A DNA stretch of 64,000 nt from Eledone cirrhosa (taxonomy: Eukaryota; Mollusca; Cephalopoda; Octopoda; Eledonidae). Position 1 is the first letter of the stretch; the number at the start of each line of letters is the position of its first letter. The position numbers were made by a program, and so were the translations under genes. Below the pieces are notes generated by a model. It saw nothing but the letters and a program-made list of their open reading frames with translations, ran no database searches and was not told the origin of the DNA. The stretch is taken from positions 10,101,550 through 10,165,549 of the forward strand of contig OZ024740.1 in NCBI GenBank assembly GCA_964016885.1. Reading direction: 5' to 3'. Shown here in pieces: positions 45,901 through 60,900 of the stretch.

Positions 45901-48900
45901 ATAGGTGTTATAGTATAGAGTGTATATAGGGTTATAGTATAAAGTGTATATAGGGTTATAGTATAGAGTGTATATAGGGTTATAGTATAGAGTGTATATA
46001 GGGTTATAGTATAGAGTGTATATAGGGTTATAGTATAGAGTGTATATAGGTGTTATAGTATAGAGTGTATATAGGTGTTATAGTATAGAGTGTATATCGG
46101 TGTTATAGTATAGAGTGTATATAGGTGTTATAGTATAGAGGGTATCGGTGTTATAGTATAGAGAGTATATAGGTGTTATAGTATAGAGTGTATGTACGTG
46201 TTATAGTATAGAGTGTATATAGGGTTATAGTATTGAGTGTATATAGGTGTTATAGTATAGAGTGTATATAGGTGTTATAGTATAGAGTGTATATAGGGTT
46301 ATAGTATAGAGTGTATATAGGGTTATAGTATAGAGTGTATATAGGGTTATAGTATAGAGTGTATATAGGTGTTATGGTATAGAGTGTATATAGGTGTTAT
46401 AGTATAGAGTGTATATAGGTGTTATAGTATAGAGTGTATATAGGTGTTATAGTATAGAGTGTATATCGGTGTTATTGTATAGAGTATATATAGGTGTTAT
46501 AGTATAGAGTGTATGTAGGTGTTATAGTATAGAGTGTATATAGTGTTATAGTATAGAGTGTATATAGGGTTATAGTATAGAGTATATATAGGGTTATAGT
46601 ATAGAGTGTATATAGGTGTTATAGTATAGAGTGTATATAGGGTTATAGTATAGAGTGTATATAGGTGTTATAGTATAGAGTGTATATAGGGTTATAGTAT
46701 AGAGTATACATAGGTGTTATAGTATAGAGTGTATATGGGTGTTATAGTATAGAGTGTATATAGGGTTATAGTATAGAGTGTATATAGCTGTTATAGTATA
46801 GAGTGTATATAGGGTTATAGTATAGAGTGTATATAGGTGTTATAGTATAGAGTATATATAGGTGTTATAGTATAGAGTGTATATAGGTGTTATAGTATAA
46901 AGTGTATATATGGTTATAGAATAAAGTGTATATAGGGTTATAGTATAGAGTGTATATAGTTTTATAGTATAGAGTGTATATAGGGTTATAGTATAGAGTG
47001 TATATAGGTGTTATAGTATAGAGTATATATAGGTGTTATAGTATAGAGTGTATATAGGGTTATAGTATAGAGTGTATATAGGGTTATAGTATAAAGTGTA
47101 TATAGGGTTATAGTATAGAGTGTATATAGGTGTTATAGTATAGAGTGTATATAGGTGTTATAGTATAGAGTGTATATAGGGTTATAGTATAGAGTGTATA
47201 TAGGGTTATAGTATAGAGTGTATATAGGGTTATAGTATAGAGTGTATATAGGTGTTATAGTATAGAGTGTATATAGGTGTTATAGTATAGAGTGTATATA
47301 GGGTTATAGTATAGAGTGTATATAGGGTTATAGTATAGAGTGTGTATAGGTGTTATAGTATAGAGTGTATATAGGGTTATAGTATAGAGTGTATATAGGG
47401 TTATAGTATAGAGTGTATATAGGTGTTATAGTATAGAGTGTGTATAGGTGTTATAGTATAGAGTGTATATAGGGTTATAGTATAGAGTGTATATAGGGTT
47501 ATAGTATAGAGTGTATATAGGTGTTATAGTATAGAGTCTATATAGGTGTTATAGTATAGAGTGTGTATAGGTGTTATAGTATAGAGTGTATATAGGGTTA
47601 TAGTATAGAGTGTATATAGGGTTATAGTATAGAGTGTATATAGGTGTTATAGTATAGATTGTATATAGGGTTATAGTATAGAGTGTATATAGGGTTATAG
47701 TATAGAGTGTATATAGGGTTATAGTATAGAGTGTATATAGGGTTATAGTATAGAGTGTATATAGGTGTTATGGTATAGAGTGTATGTAGGGTTATAGTAT
47801 AGAGTATACATAGGTGTTATAGTATAGAGTGTATATAGGTGTTATAGTATAGAGTGTGTATAGGTGTTATAGTATAGAGTGTATATAGGGTTATAGTATA
47901 GAGTGTATATAGGGTTATAGTATAGAGTGTATATAGGTGTTATAGTATAGAGTGTATATAGGTGTTATAGTATAGAGTGTGTATAGGTGTTATAGTATAG
48001 AGTGTATATAGGGTTATAGTATAGAGTGTATATAGGGTTATAGTATAGAGTGTATATAGGTGTTATAGTATAGAGTGTATATAGGGTTATAGTATAGAGT
48101 GTATATAGTGTTTTAGTATAGAGTGTATATAGGGTTATAGTATAGAGTGTATATAGGCTTATAGTATAGAGTGTATATAGGTGTTATAGTATAGAGTGTA
48201 TATAGGGTTATAGTATAGAGTATACATAGGTGTTATAATATAGAGTGTATATAGGTGTTATAGTATAGAGTGTATATAGGGTTATAGTATAGAGTGTATA
48301 TAGGTGTTATAGTATAGAGTGTATATAGGGTTATAGTATAGAGTGTATATAGGGTTATAGTATAGAGTGTATATAGGTGTTATAGTATAGAGTGTATATA
48401 GGTGTTATAGTATAGAGTGTATATAGGGTTATAGTATATAGTGTATATGGGGTTATAGTATACAGTGTGTATAGGTGTTATAGTATAGAGTGTATATAGG
48501 GTTATAGTATAGAGTGTATATAGGGTTATAGTATAGAGTGTATATAGGTTTTATCGTATAGAGTGTGTATAGGTGTTATAGTATAGAGTGTATATAGGGT
48601 TATAGTATAGAGTGTATATAGGGTTATAGTATAGAGTGTATATAGGTGTTATAGTATAGAGTGTGTATAGGTGTTATAGTATAGAGTGTATATAGGGTTA
48701 TAGTATAGAGTGTATATAGGGTTATAGTATAGAGTGTATATAGGTGTTATAGTATAGAGTGTATATAGGTTTATAGTATAGAGTGTATATAGGGTTATAG
48801 TATAGAGTGTATATAGGTGTTATAGTATAGAGTGTATATAGGTGTTATAGTATAGAGTGTATATAGGGTTATAGTATAGAGTGTATATAGGGTTATAGTA

Positions 48901-51900
48901 TAGAGTGTATATAGGTGTTATAGTATAGAGTGTATATAGGGTTATAGTATAGAGTGTATATAGGGTTATAGTATAGATTGTATATAGGTGTTATAGTATA
49001 GAGTGTATATAGGGTTATAGTATAGAGTGTATATAGGGTTATAGTATAGAGTGTATATAGGTGTTATAGTATAGAGTGTATATAGGTGTTATAGTATAGA
49101 GTGTATATAGGGTTATAGTATAGAGTGTATATAGGGTTATAGTATAGAGTGTGTGTAGGTGTTATAGTATAGAGTGTATATAGGGTTATAGTATAGAGTG
49201 TATATAGGGTTATAGTATAGAGTGTATATAGGTGTTATCGTATAGAGTGTGTATAGGTGTTATAGTATAGAGTGTATATAGGGTTATAGTATAGAGTGTA
49301 TATAGGGTTATAGTATAGAGTGTATATAGGTGTTATAGTATAGAGTCTATATAGGTGTTATAGTATAGAGTGTGTATAGGTGTTATAGTATAGAGTGTAT
49401 ATAGGGTTATAGTATAGAGTGTATATAGGGTTATAGTATAGAGTGTATATAGGTGTTATAGTATAGAGTGTATATAGGGTTATAGTATAGAGTGTATATA
49501 GGGTTATAGTATAGAGTGTATATAGGGTTATAGTATAGAGTGTATATAGGGTTATAGTATAGAGTGTATATAGGTGTTATGGTATAGAGTGTATGTAGGG
49601 TTATAGTATAGAGTATACATAGGTGTTATAGTATAGAGTGTATATAGGTGTTATAGTATAGAGTGTATGTACGTGTTATAGTATAGAGTGTATATAGGGT
49701 TATAGTATTGAGTGTATATAGGTGTTATAGTATAGAGTGTATATAGGTGTTATAGTATAGAGTGTATATAGGGTTATAGTATAGAGTGTATATAGGGTTA
49801 TAGTATAGAGTGTATATAGGGATATAGTATAGAGTGTATATAGGGTTATAGTATAGAGTGTATATAGGTGTTATAGTATAGAGTATATATAGGTGTTATA
49901 GTATAGAGTGTATATAGGTGTTATAGTATAGAGTGTATATAGGGTTATAGTATAAAGTGTATATAGGGTTATAGTATAAAGTGTATATAGGGTTATAGTA
50001 TAAAGTGTATATAGTGTTAAAGTATAGAGTGTATATAGGTGTTATAGTATAGAGTGTATATAGGTGTTATAGTATAGAGTGTATATAGGGTTATAGTATA
50101 GAGTGTATATAGGTGTTATAGTATAGAGTGTATATAGGGTTATAGTATAGAGTGTATATAGGGTTATAGTATAAAGTGTATATAGGGTTATAGTATAGAG
50201 TGTATATAGGGTTATAGTATAGAGTGTATATAGGGTTATAGTATAGAGTGTATATAGGGTTATAGTATAGAGTATATATAGGTGTTATAGTATAGAGTGT
50301 ATATAGGTGTTATAGTATAGAGTGTATATAGGGTTATAGTATAAAGTGTATATAGGGTTATAGTATAGAGTGTATATAGGGTTATAGTATAGAGTGTATA
50401 TAGGGTTATAGTATAAAGTGTATATAGGGTTATAGTATAGAGTGTATATAGGGTTATAGTATAGAGTGTATATAGGGTTATAGTATAGAGTGTATATAGG
50501 GTTATAGTATAGAGTGTATATAGGTGTTATAGTATAAAGTGTATATAGGGTTATAGTATAGAATGTATATAGGGTTATAGTATAGAGTGTATATAGGGTT
50601 ATAGTATAGAGTGTATATAGGGTTATAGTATAAAGTGTATATAGGGTTATAGTATAGAGTGTATATAGGTGTTATAGTATAGAGTGTATATAGGGTTATA
50701 GTATAAAGTGTATATAGGGTTATAGTATAGAGTGTATATAGGGTTATAGTATAAAGTGTATATAGGGTTATAGTATAGAGTGTATATAGGGTTATAGTAT
50801 AGAGTGTATATACGGTTATAGTATAGAGTGTATATAGGGTTATAGTATAGAGTGTATATAGGTGTTATAGTATAGAGTGTATATAGGTGTTATAGTATAG
50901 AGTGTATATAGGGTTATAGTATAAAGTGTATATAGGGTTATAGTATAGAGTGTATATAGGGTTATAGTATAGAGTGTATATAGGGTTATAGTATAGAGTG
51001 TATATAGGGTTATAGTATAGAGTGTATATAGGTGTTATAGTATAGAGTGTATATAGGTGTTATAGTATAGAGTGTATATCGGTGTTATAGTATAGAGTGT
51101 ATATAGGTGTTATAGTATAGAGTGTATATCGGTGTTATAGTATAGAGTGTATATAGGTGTTATAGTATAGAGTGTATATAGGTGTTATAGTATAGAGTGT
51201 ATATAGGGTTATAGTATAAAGTGTATATAGGGTTATAGTATAGAGTGTATATAGGGTTATAGTATAGAGTGTATATAGGGTTATAGTATAGAGTGTATAT
51301 AGGGTTATAGTATAGAGTGTATATAGGTGTTATAGTATAGAGTGTATATAGGTGTTATAGTATAGAGTGTATATCGGTGTTATAGTATAGAGTGTATATA
51401 GGTGTTATAGTATAGAGGGTATCGGTGTTATAGTATAGAGAGTATATAGGTGTTATAGTATAGAGTGTATGTACGTGTTATAGTATAGAGTGTATATAGG
51501 GTTATAGTATTGAGTGTATATAGGTGTTATAGTATAGAGTGTATATAGGTGTTATAGTATAGAGTGTATATAGGGTTATAGTATAGAGTGTATATAGGGT
51601 TATAGTATAGAGTGTATATAGGGTTATAGTATAGAGTGTATATAGGTGTTATGGTATAGAGTGTATATAGGTGTTATAGTATAGAGTGTATATAGGTGTT
51701 ATAGTATAGAGTGTATATAGGTGTTATAGTATAGAGTGTATATCGGTGTTATTGTATAGAGTATATATAGGTGTTATAGTATAGAGTGTATGTAGGTGTT
51801 ATAGTATAGAGTGTATATAGTGTTATAGTATAGAGTGTATATAGGGTTATAGTATAGAGTATATATAGGGTTATAGTATAGAGTGTATATAGGTGTTATA

Positions 51901-54900
51901 GTATAGAGTGTATATAGGGTTATAGTATAGAGTGTATATAGGTGTTATAGTATAGAGTGTATATAGGGTTATAGTATAGAGTATACATAGGTGTTATAGT
52001 ATAGAGTGTATATGGGTGTTATAGTATAGAGTGTATATAGGGTTATAGTATAGAGTGTATATAGCTGTTATAGTATAGAGTGTATATAGGGTTATAGTAT
52101 AGAGTGTATATAGGTGTTATAGTATAGAGTATATATAGGTGTTATAGTATAGAGTGTATATAGGTGTTATAGTATAAAGTGTATATATGGTTATAGAATA
52201 AAGTGTATATAGGGTTATAGTATAGAGTGTATATAGTTTTATAGTATAGAGTGTATATAGGGTTATAGTATAGAGTGTATATAGGTGTTATAGTATAGAG
52301 TATATATAGGTGTTATAGTATAGAGTGTATATAGGGTTATAGTATAGAGTGTATATAGGGTTATAGTATAAAGTGTATATAGGGTTATAGTATAGAGTGT
52401 ATATAGGTGTTATAGTATAGAGTGTATATAGGTGTTATAGTATAGAGTGTATATAGGGTTATAGTATAGAGTGTATATAGGGTTATAGTATAGAGTGTAT
52501 ATAGGGTTATAGTATAGAGTGTATATAGGTGTTATAGTATAGAGTGTATATAGGTGTTATAGTATAGAGTGTATATAGGGTTATAGTATAGAGTGTATAT
52601 AGGGTTATAGTATAGAGTGTGTATAGGTGTTATAGTATAGAGTGTATATAGGGTTATAGTATAGAGTGTATATAGGGTTATAGTATAGAGTGTATATAGG
52701 TGTTATAGTATAGAGTGTGTATAGGTGTTATAGTATAGAGTGTATATAGGGTTATAGTATAGAGTGTATATAGGGTTATAGTATAGAGTGTATATAGGTG
52801 TTATAGTATAGAGTCTATATAGGTGTTATAGTATAGAGTGTGTATAGGTGTTATAGTATAGAGTGTATATAGGGTTATAGTATAGAGTGTATATAGGGTT
52901 ATAGTATAGAGTGTATATAGGTGTTATAGTATAGATTGTATATAGGGTTATAGTATAGAGTGTATATAGGGTTATAGTATAGAGTGTATATAGGGTTATA
53001 GTATAGAGTGTATATAGGGTTATAGTATAGAGTGTATATAGGTGTTATGGTATAGAGTGTATGTAGGGTTATAGTATAGAGTATACATAGGTGTTATAGT
53101 ATAGAGTGTATATAGGTGTTATAGTATAGAGTGTGTATAGGTGTTATAGTATAGAGTGTATATAGGGTTATAGTATAGAGTGTATATAGGGTTATAGTAT
53201 AGAGTGTATATAGGTGTTATAGTATAGAGTGTATATAGGTGTTATAGTATAGAGTGTGTATAGGTGTTATAGTATAGAGTGTATATAGGGTTATAGTATA
53301 GAGTGTATATAGGGTTATAGTATAGAGTGTATATAGGTGTTATAGTATAGAGTGTATATAGGGTTATAGTATAGAGTGTATATAGTGTTTTAGTATAGAG
53401 TGTATATAGGGTTATAGTATAGAGTGTATATAGGCTTATAGTATAGAGTGTATATAGGTGTTATAGTATAGAGTGTATATAGGGTTATAGTATAGAGTAT
53501 ACATAGGTGTTATAATATAGAGTGTATATAGGTGTTATAGTATAGAGTGTATATAGGGTTATAGTATAGAGTGTATATAGGTGTTATAGTATAGAGTGTA
53601 TATAGGGTTATAGTATAGAGTGTATATAGGGTTATAGTATAGAGTGTATATAGGTGTTATAGTATAGAGTGTATATAGGTGTTATAGTATAGAGTGTATA
53701 TAGGGTTATAGTATATAGTGTATATGGGGTTATAGTATACAGTGTGTATAGGTGTTATAGTATAGAGTGTATATAGGGTTATAGTATAGAGTGTATATAG
53801 GGTTATAGTATAGAGTGTATATAGGTTTTATCGTATAGAGTGTGTATAGGTGTTATAGTATAGAGTGTATATAGGGTTATAGTATAGAGTGTATATAGGG
53901 TTATAGTATAGAGTGTATATAGGTGTTATAGTATAGAGTGTGTATAGGTGTTATAGTATAGAGTGTATATAGGGTTATAGTATAGAGTGTATATAGGGTT
54001 ATAGTATAGAGTGTATATAGGTGTTATAGTATAGAGTGTATATAGGTTTATAGTATAGAGTGTATATAGGGTTATAGTATAGAGTGTATATAGGTGTTAT
54101 AGTATAGAGTGTATATAGGTGTTATAGTATAGAGTGTATATAGGGTTATAGTATAGAGTGTATATAGGGTTATAGTATAGAGTGTATATAGGTGTTATAG
54201 TATAGAGTGTATATAGGGTTATAGTATAGAGTGTATATAGGGTTATAGTATAGATTGTATATAGGTGTTATAGTATAGAGTGTATATAGGGTTATAGTAT
54301 AGAGTGTATATAGGGTTATAGTATAGAGTGTATATAGGTGTTATAGTATAGAGTGTATATAGGTGTTATAGTATAGAGTGTATATAGGGTTATAGTATAG
54401 AGTGTATATAGGGTTATAGTATAGAGTGTGTGTAGGTGTTATAGTATAGAGTGTATATAGGGTTATAGTATAGAGTGTATATAGGGTTATAGTATAGAGT
54501 GTATATAGGTGTTATCGTATAGAGTGTGTATAGGTGTTATAGTATAGAGTGTATATAGGGTTATAGTATAGAGTGTATATAGGGTTATAGTATAGAGTGT
54601 ATATAGGTGTTATAGTATAGAGTCTATATAGGTGTTATAGTATAGAGTGTGTATAGGTGTTATAGTATAGAGTGTATATAGGGTTATAGTATAGAGTGTA
54701 TATAGGGTTATAGTATAGAGTGTATATAGGTGTTATAGTATAGAGTGTATATAGGGTTATAGTATAGAGTGTATATAGGGTTATAGTATAGAGTGTATAT
54801 AGGGTTATAGTATAGAGTGTATATAGGGTTATAGTATAGAGTGTATATAGGTGTTATGGTATAGAGTGTATGTAGGGTTATAGTATAGAGTATACATAGG

Positions 54901-57900
54901 TGTTATAGTATAGAGTGTATATAGGTGTTATAGTATAGAGTGTATGTACGTGTTATAGTATAGAGTGTATATAGGGTTATAGTATTGAGTGTATATAGGT
55001 GTTATAGTATAGAGTGTATATAGGTGTTATAGTATAGAGTGTATATAGGGTTATAGTATAGAGTGTATATAGGGTTATAGTATAGAGTGTAAATAGGGTT
55101 ATAGTATAGAGTGTATATAGGTGTTATGGTATAGAGTGTATATAGGTGTTATAGTATAGAGTGTATGTAGGTGTTATAGTATAGAGTGTATATAGGGTTA
55201 TAGTATAGAGTGTATATAGGGTTATAGTATAGAGTGTATATAGGTGTTATAGTATAGAGTGTATGTAGGGGGTATAGTATAGAGTATATATAGGTGTTAT
55301 AGTATAGAGTGTATATAGGGTTATAGTATAGAGTGTATATAGGTGTTATAGTTTAGAGTGTATATAGGGTTATAGTATAGAGTATACATAGGTGTTATAG
55401 TATAGAGTGTATATAGGTGTTATAGTATAGAGTGTATATAGGGTTATAGTATAGAGTGTATATAGCTGTTATAGTATAGAGTGTATATAGGGTTATAGTA
55501 TAGAGTGTATATAGGTGTTATAGTATAGAGTGTATATAGGTGTTATATTATAAAGTGTATATATGGTTATAGAATAAAGTGTATATAGGGTTATAGTATA
55601 GAGTGTATATAGTGTTATAGTATAGAGTGTATATAGGGTTATAGTATAGAGTGTATATAGGTGTTATAGTATAGAGTGTATATAGGGTTATAGTATAGAG
55701 TGTATATAGGGTTATAGTATAGAGTGTATATAGGTGTTATAGTATAGAGTGTATATAGGGTTATAGTATAGAGTGTATATAGGGTTTTAGTATAGAGTGT
55801 ATATAGGGTTATAGTATAGAGTGTATATAGGCTTATAGTATAGAGTGTATATAGGTGTTATAGTATAGAGTGTATATAGGGTTATAGTATAGAGTATACA
55901 TAGGTGTTATAATATAGCGTGTATATAGGTGTTATAGTATAGAGTGTATATAGGGTTATAGTATAGAGTGTATATAGGTGTTATAGTATAGAGTGTATAT
56001 AGGGTTATAGTATAGAGTGTATATAGGGTTATAGTATAGAGTGTATATAGGTGTAATAGTATAGAGTGTATATAGGTGTTATAGTATAGAGTGTATATAG
56101 GGTTATAGTATAGAGTGTATATAGGATTATAGTATACAGTGTGTATAGGTGTTATAGTATAGAGTGTATATAGGGTTATAGTATAGAGTGTGTATAGGTG
56201 TTATAGTATAGAGTGTATATAGGGTTATAGTATAGAGTGTATATAGGGTTATAGTATAGAGTTTATATAGGTGTTATAGTATAGAGTGTATATAAGGTTA
56301 TAGTATAGAGTGTATATAGGGTTTTAGTATAGAGTGTATATAGGGTTATAGTATAGAGTGTATATAGGCTTATAGTATAGAGTGTATATAGGTGTTATAG
56401 TATAGAGTGTATATAGGGTTATAGTATAGAGTATACATAGGTGTTATAATATAGAGTGTATATAGGTGTTATAGTATAGAGTGTATATAGGGTTATAGTA
56501 TAGAGTGTATATAGGTGTTATAGTATAGAGTGTATATAGGGTTATAGTATAGAGTGTATATAGGGTTATAGTATAGAGTGTATATAGGTGTTATAGTATA
56601 GAGTGTATATAGGTGTTATAGTATAGAGTGTATATAGGGTTATAGTATAGAGTCTATATAGGGTTATAGTATACAGTGTGTATAGGTGTTATAGTATAGA
56701 GTGTATATAGGGTTATAGTATAGAGTGTATATAGGGTTATAGTATAGAGTGTATATAGGTTTTATCGTATAGAGTGTGTATAGGTGTTATAGTATAGAGT
56801 GTATATAGGGTTATAGTATAGAGTGTATATAGGGTTATAGTATAGAGTGTATATAGGTGTTATAGTATAGAGTGTGTATAGGTGTTATAGTATAGAGTGT
56901 ATATAGGGTTATAGTATAGAGTGTATATAGGGTTATAGTATAGAGTGTATATAGGTGTTATAGTATAGAGTGTATATAGGTTTATACTATAGAGTGTATA
57001 TAGGGTTATAGTATAGAGTGTATATAGGTGTTATAGTATAGAGTGTATATAGGTGTTATAGTATAGAGTGTATATAGGGTTATAGTATAGAGTGTATATA
57101 GGGTTATAGTATAGAGTGTATATAGGTGTTATAGTATAGAGTGTATATAGGGTTATAGTATAGAGTGTATATAGGGTTATAGTATAGATTGTATATAGGT
57201 GTTATAGTATAGAGTGTATATAGGTGTTATAGTATAGAGTGTATATAGGGTTATAGTATAGAGTGTATATAGGGTTATAGTATAGAGTGTATATAGGTGT
57301 TATAGTATAGAGTGTATATAGGTGTTATAGTATAGAGTGTATATAGGGTTATAGTATAGAGTGTATATAGGGTTATAATATAGAGTGTGTATAGGTGTTA
57401 TAGTATAGAGTGTATATAGGGTTATAGTATAGAGTGTATATAGGGTTCTGGTATAGAGTGTATATAGGTGTTATCGTATAGAGTGTGTATAGGTGTTATA
57501 GTATAGAGTGTATATAGGGTTATAGTATAGAGTGTATATAGGGTTATAGTATAGAGTGTATATAGGTGTTATAGTATAGAGTCTATATAGGTGTTATAGT
57601 ATAGAGTGTGTATAGGTGTTATAGTATAGAGTGTATATAGGGTTATAGTATAGAGTGTATATAGGTGTTATAGTATAGAGTGTATATAGGGTTATAGTAT
57701 AGAGTGTATATAGGGTTATAGTATAGAGTGTATATAGGGTTATAGTATAGAGTGTATATAGGTGTTATAGTATAGAGTGTATATAGGTTTATAGTATAGA
57801 GTGTATATAGGGTTATAGTATAGAGTGTATATAGGTGTTATAGTATAGAGTGTATATAGGTGTTATAGTATAGAGTGTATATAGGGTTATAGTATAGAGT

Positions 57901-60900
57901 GTATATAGGGTTATAGTATAGAGTGTATATAGGTGTTATAGTATAGAGTGTATATAGGGTTATAGTATAGAGTGTATATAGGGTTATAGTATAGATTGTA
58001 TATAGGTGTTATAGTATAGAGTGTATATAGGTGTTATAGTATAGAGTGTATATAGGGTTATAGTATAGAGTGTATATAGGGTTATAGTATAGAGTGTATA
58101 TAGGTGTTATAGTATAGAGTGTATATAGGTGTTATAGTATAGAGTGTATATAGGGTTATAGTATAGAGTGTATATAGGGTTATAGTATAGAGTGTGTATA
58201 GGTGTTATAGTATAGAGTGTATATAGGGTTATAGTATAGAGTGTATATAGGGTTATAGTATAGAGTGTATATAGGTGTTATCGTATAGAGTGTGTATAGG
58301 TGTTATAGTATAGAGTGTATATAGGGTTATAGTATAGAGTGTATATAGGGTTATAGTATAGAGTGTATATAGGTGTTATAGTATAGAGTCTATATAGGTG
58401 TTATAGTATAGAGTGTGTATAGGTGTTATAGTATAGAGTGTATATAGGGTTATAGTATAGAGTGTATATAGGCTTATAGTATAGAGTGTATATAGGTGTT
58501 ATAGTATAGAGTGTATATAGGGTTATAGTATAGAGTGTATATAGGGTTATAGTATAGAGTGTATATAGGGTTATAGTATAGAGTGTATATAGGGTTATAG
58601 TATAGAGTGTATATAGGTGTTATGGTATAGAGTGTATGTAGGGTTATAGTATAGAGTATACATAGGTGTTATAGTATAGAGTGTATATAGGTGTTATAGT
58701 ATAGAGTGTATGTACATGTTATAGTATAGAGTGTATATAGGGTTATAGTATTGAGTGTATATAGGTGTTATAGTATAGAGTGTATATAGGTGTTATAGTA
58801 TAGAGTGTATATAGGGTTATAGTATAGAGTGTATATAGGGTTATAGTATAGAGTGTATATAGGGTTATAGTATAGAGTGTATATAGGTGTTATGGTATAG
58901 AGTGTATATAGGTGTTATAGTATAGAGTGTATATAGGTGTTATAGTATAGAGTGTATATAGGTGTTATAGTATAGAGTGTATATCGGTGTTATTGTATAG
59001 AGTATATATAGGTGTTATAGTATAGAGTGTATGTAGGTGTTATAGTATAGAGTGTATATAGGGTTATAGTATAGAGTGTATATAGGGTTATAGTATAGAG
59101 TATATATAGGGTTATAGTATAGAGTATATATAGGGTTATAGTATAGAGTGTATATAGGTGTTATAGTATAGAGTGTATGTAGGGGGTATAGTATAGAGTA
59201 TATATAGGTGTTATAGTATAGAGTGTATATAGGGTTATAGTATAGAGTGTATATAGGTGTTATAGTATAGAGTGTATATAGGGTTATAGTATAGAGTATA
59301 CATAGGTGTTATAGTATAGAGTGTATATAGGTGTTATAGTATAGAGTGTATATAGGGTTATAGTATAGAGTGTATATAGCTGTTATAGTATAGAGTGTAT
59401 ATAGGGTTATAGTGTAGAGTGTATATAGGTGTTATAGTATAGAGTATATATAGGTGTTATAGTATAGAGTGTATATAGGTGTTATAGTATAAAGTGTATA
59501 TATGGTTATAGAATAAAGTGTATATAGGGTTATAGTATAGAGTGTATATAGTGTTATAGTATAGAGTGTATATAGGGTTATAGTATAGAGTGTATATAGG
59601 TGTTATAGTATAGAGTGTATATAGGGTTATAGTATAGAGTGTATATAGGGTTATAGTATAGAGTGTATATAGGTGTTATAGTATAGAGTGTATATAGGGT
59701 TATAGTATAGAGTGTATATAGGGTTTTAGTATAGAGTGTATATAGGGTTATAGTATAGAGTGTATATAGGCTTATAGTATAGAGTGTATATAGGTGTTAT
59801 AGTATAGAGTGTATATAGGGTTATAGTATAGAGTATACATAGGTGTTATAATATAGAGTGTATATAGGTGTTATAGTATAGAGTGTATATAGGGTTATAG
59901 TATAGAGTGTATATAGGTGTTATAGTATAGAGTGTATATAGGGTTATAGTATAGAGTGTATATAGGGTTATAGTATAGAGTGTATATAGGTGTTATAGTA
60001 TAGAGTGTATATAGGTGTTATAGTATAGAGTGTATATAGGGTTATAGTATAGAGTGTATATAGGATTATAGTATACAGTGTGTATAGGTGTTATAGTATA
60101 GAGTGTATATAGGGTTATAGTATAGAGTGTGTATAGGTGTTATAGTATAGAGTGTATATAGGGTTATAGTATAGAGTGTATATAGGGTTATAGTATAGAG
60201 TTTATATAGGTGTTATAGTATAGAGTGTATATAAGGTTATAGTATAGAGTGTATATAGGGTTTTAGTATAGAGTGTATATAGGGTTATAGTATAGAGTGT
60301 ATATAGGCTTATAGTATAGAGTGTATATAGGTGTTATAGTATAGAGTGTATATAGGGTTATAGTATAGAGTGTATATAGGTGTTATAGTATAGAGTGTAT
60401 ATAGGGTTATAGTATAGAGTGTATATAGGGTTATAGTATAGAGTGTATATAGGTGTTATAGTATAGAGTGTATATAGGTGTTATAGTATAGAGTGTATAT
60501 AGGGTTATAGTATAGAGTGTATATAGGGTTATAGTATACAGTGTGTATAGGTGTTATAGTATAGAGTGTATATAGGGTTATAGTATAGAGTGTATATAGG
60601 GTTATAGTATAGAGTGTATATAGGTTTTATCGTATAGAGTGTGTATAGGTGTTATAGTATAGAGTGTATATAGGGTTATAGTATAGAGTGTATATAGGTT
60701 TATAGTATAGAGTGTATATAGGGTTATAGTATAGAGTGTATATAGGTGTTATAGTATAGAGTGTATATAGGTGTTATAGTATAGAGTGTATATAGGGTTA
60801 TAGTATAGAGTGTATATAGGTTTATAGTATAGAGTGTATATAGGTGTTATAGTATAGAGTGTATATAGGGTTATAGTATAGAGTGTATATAGGGTTATAG

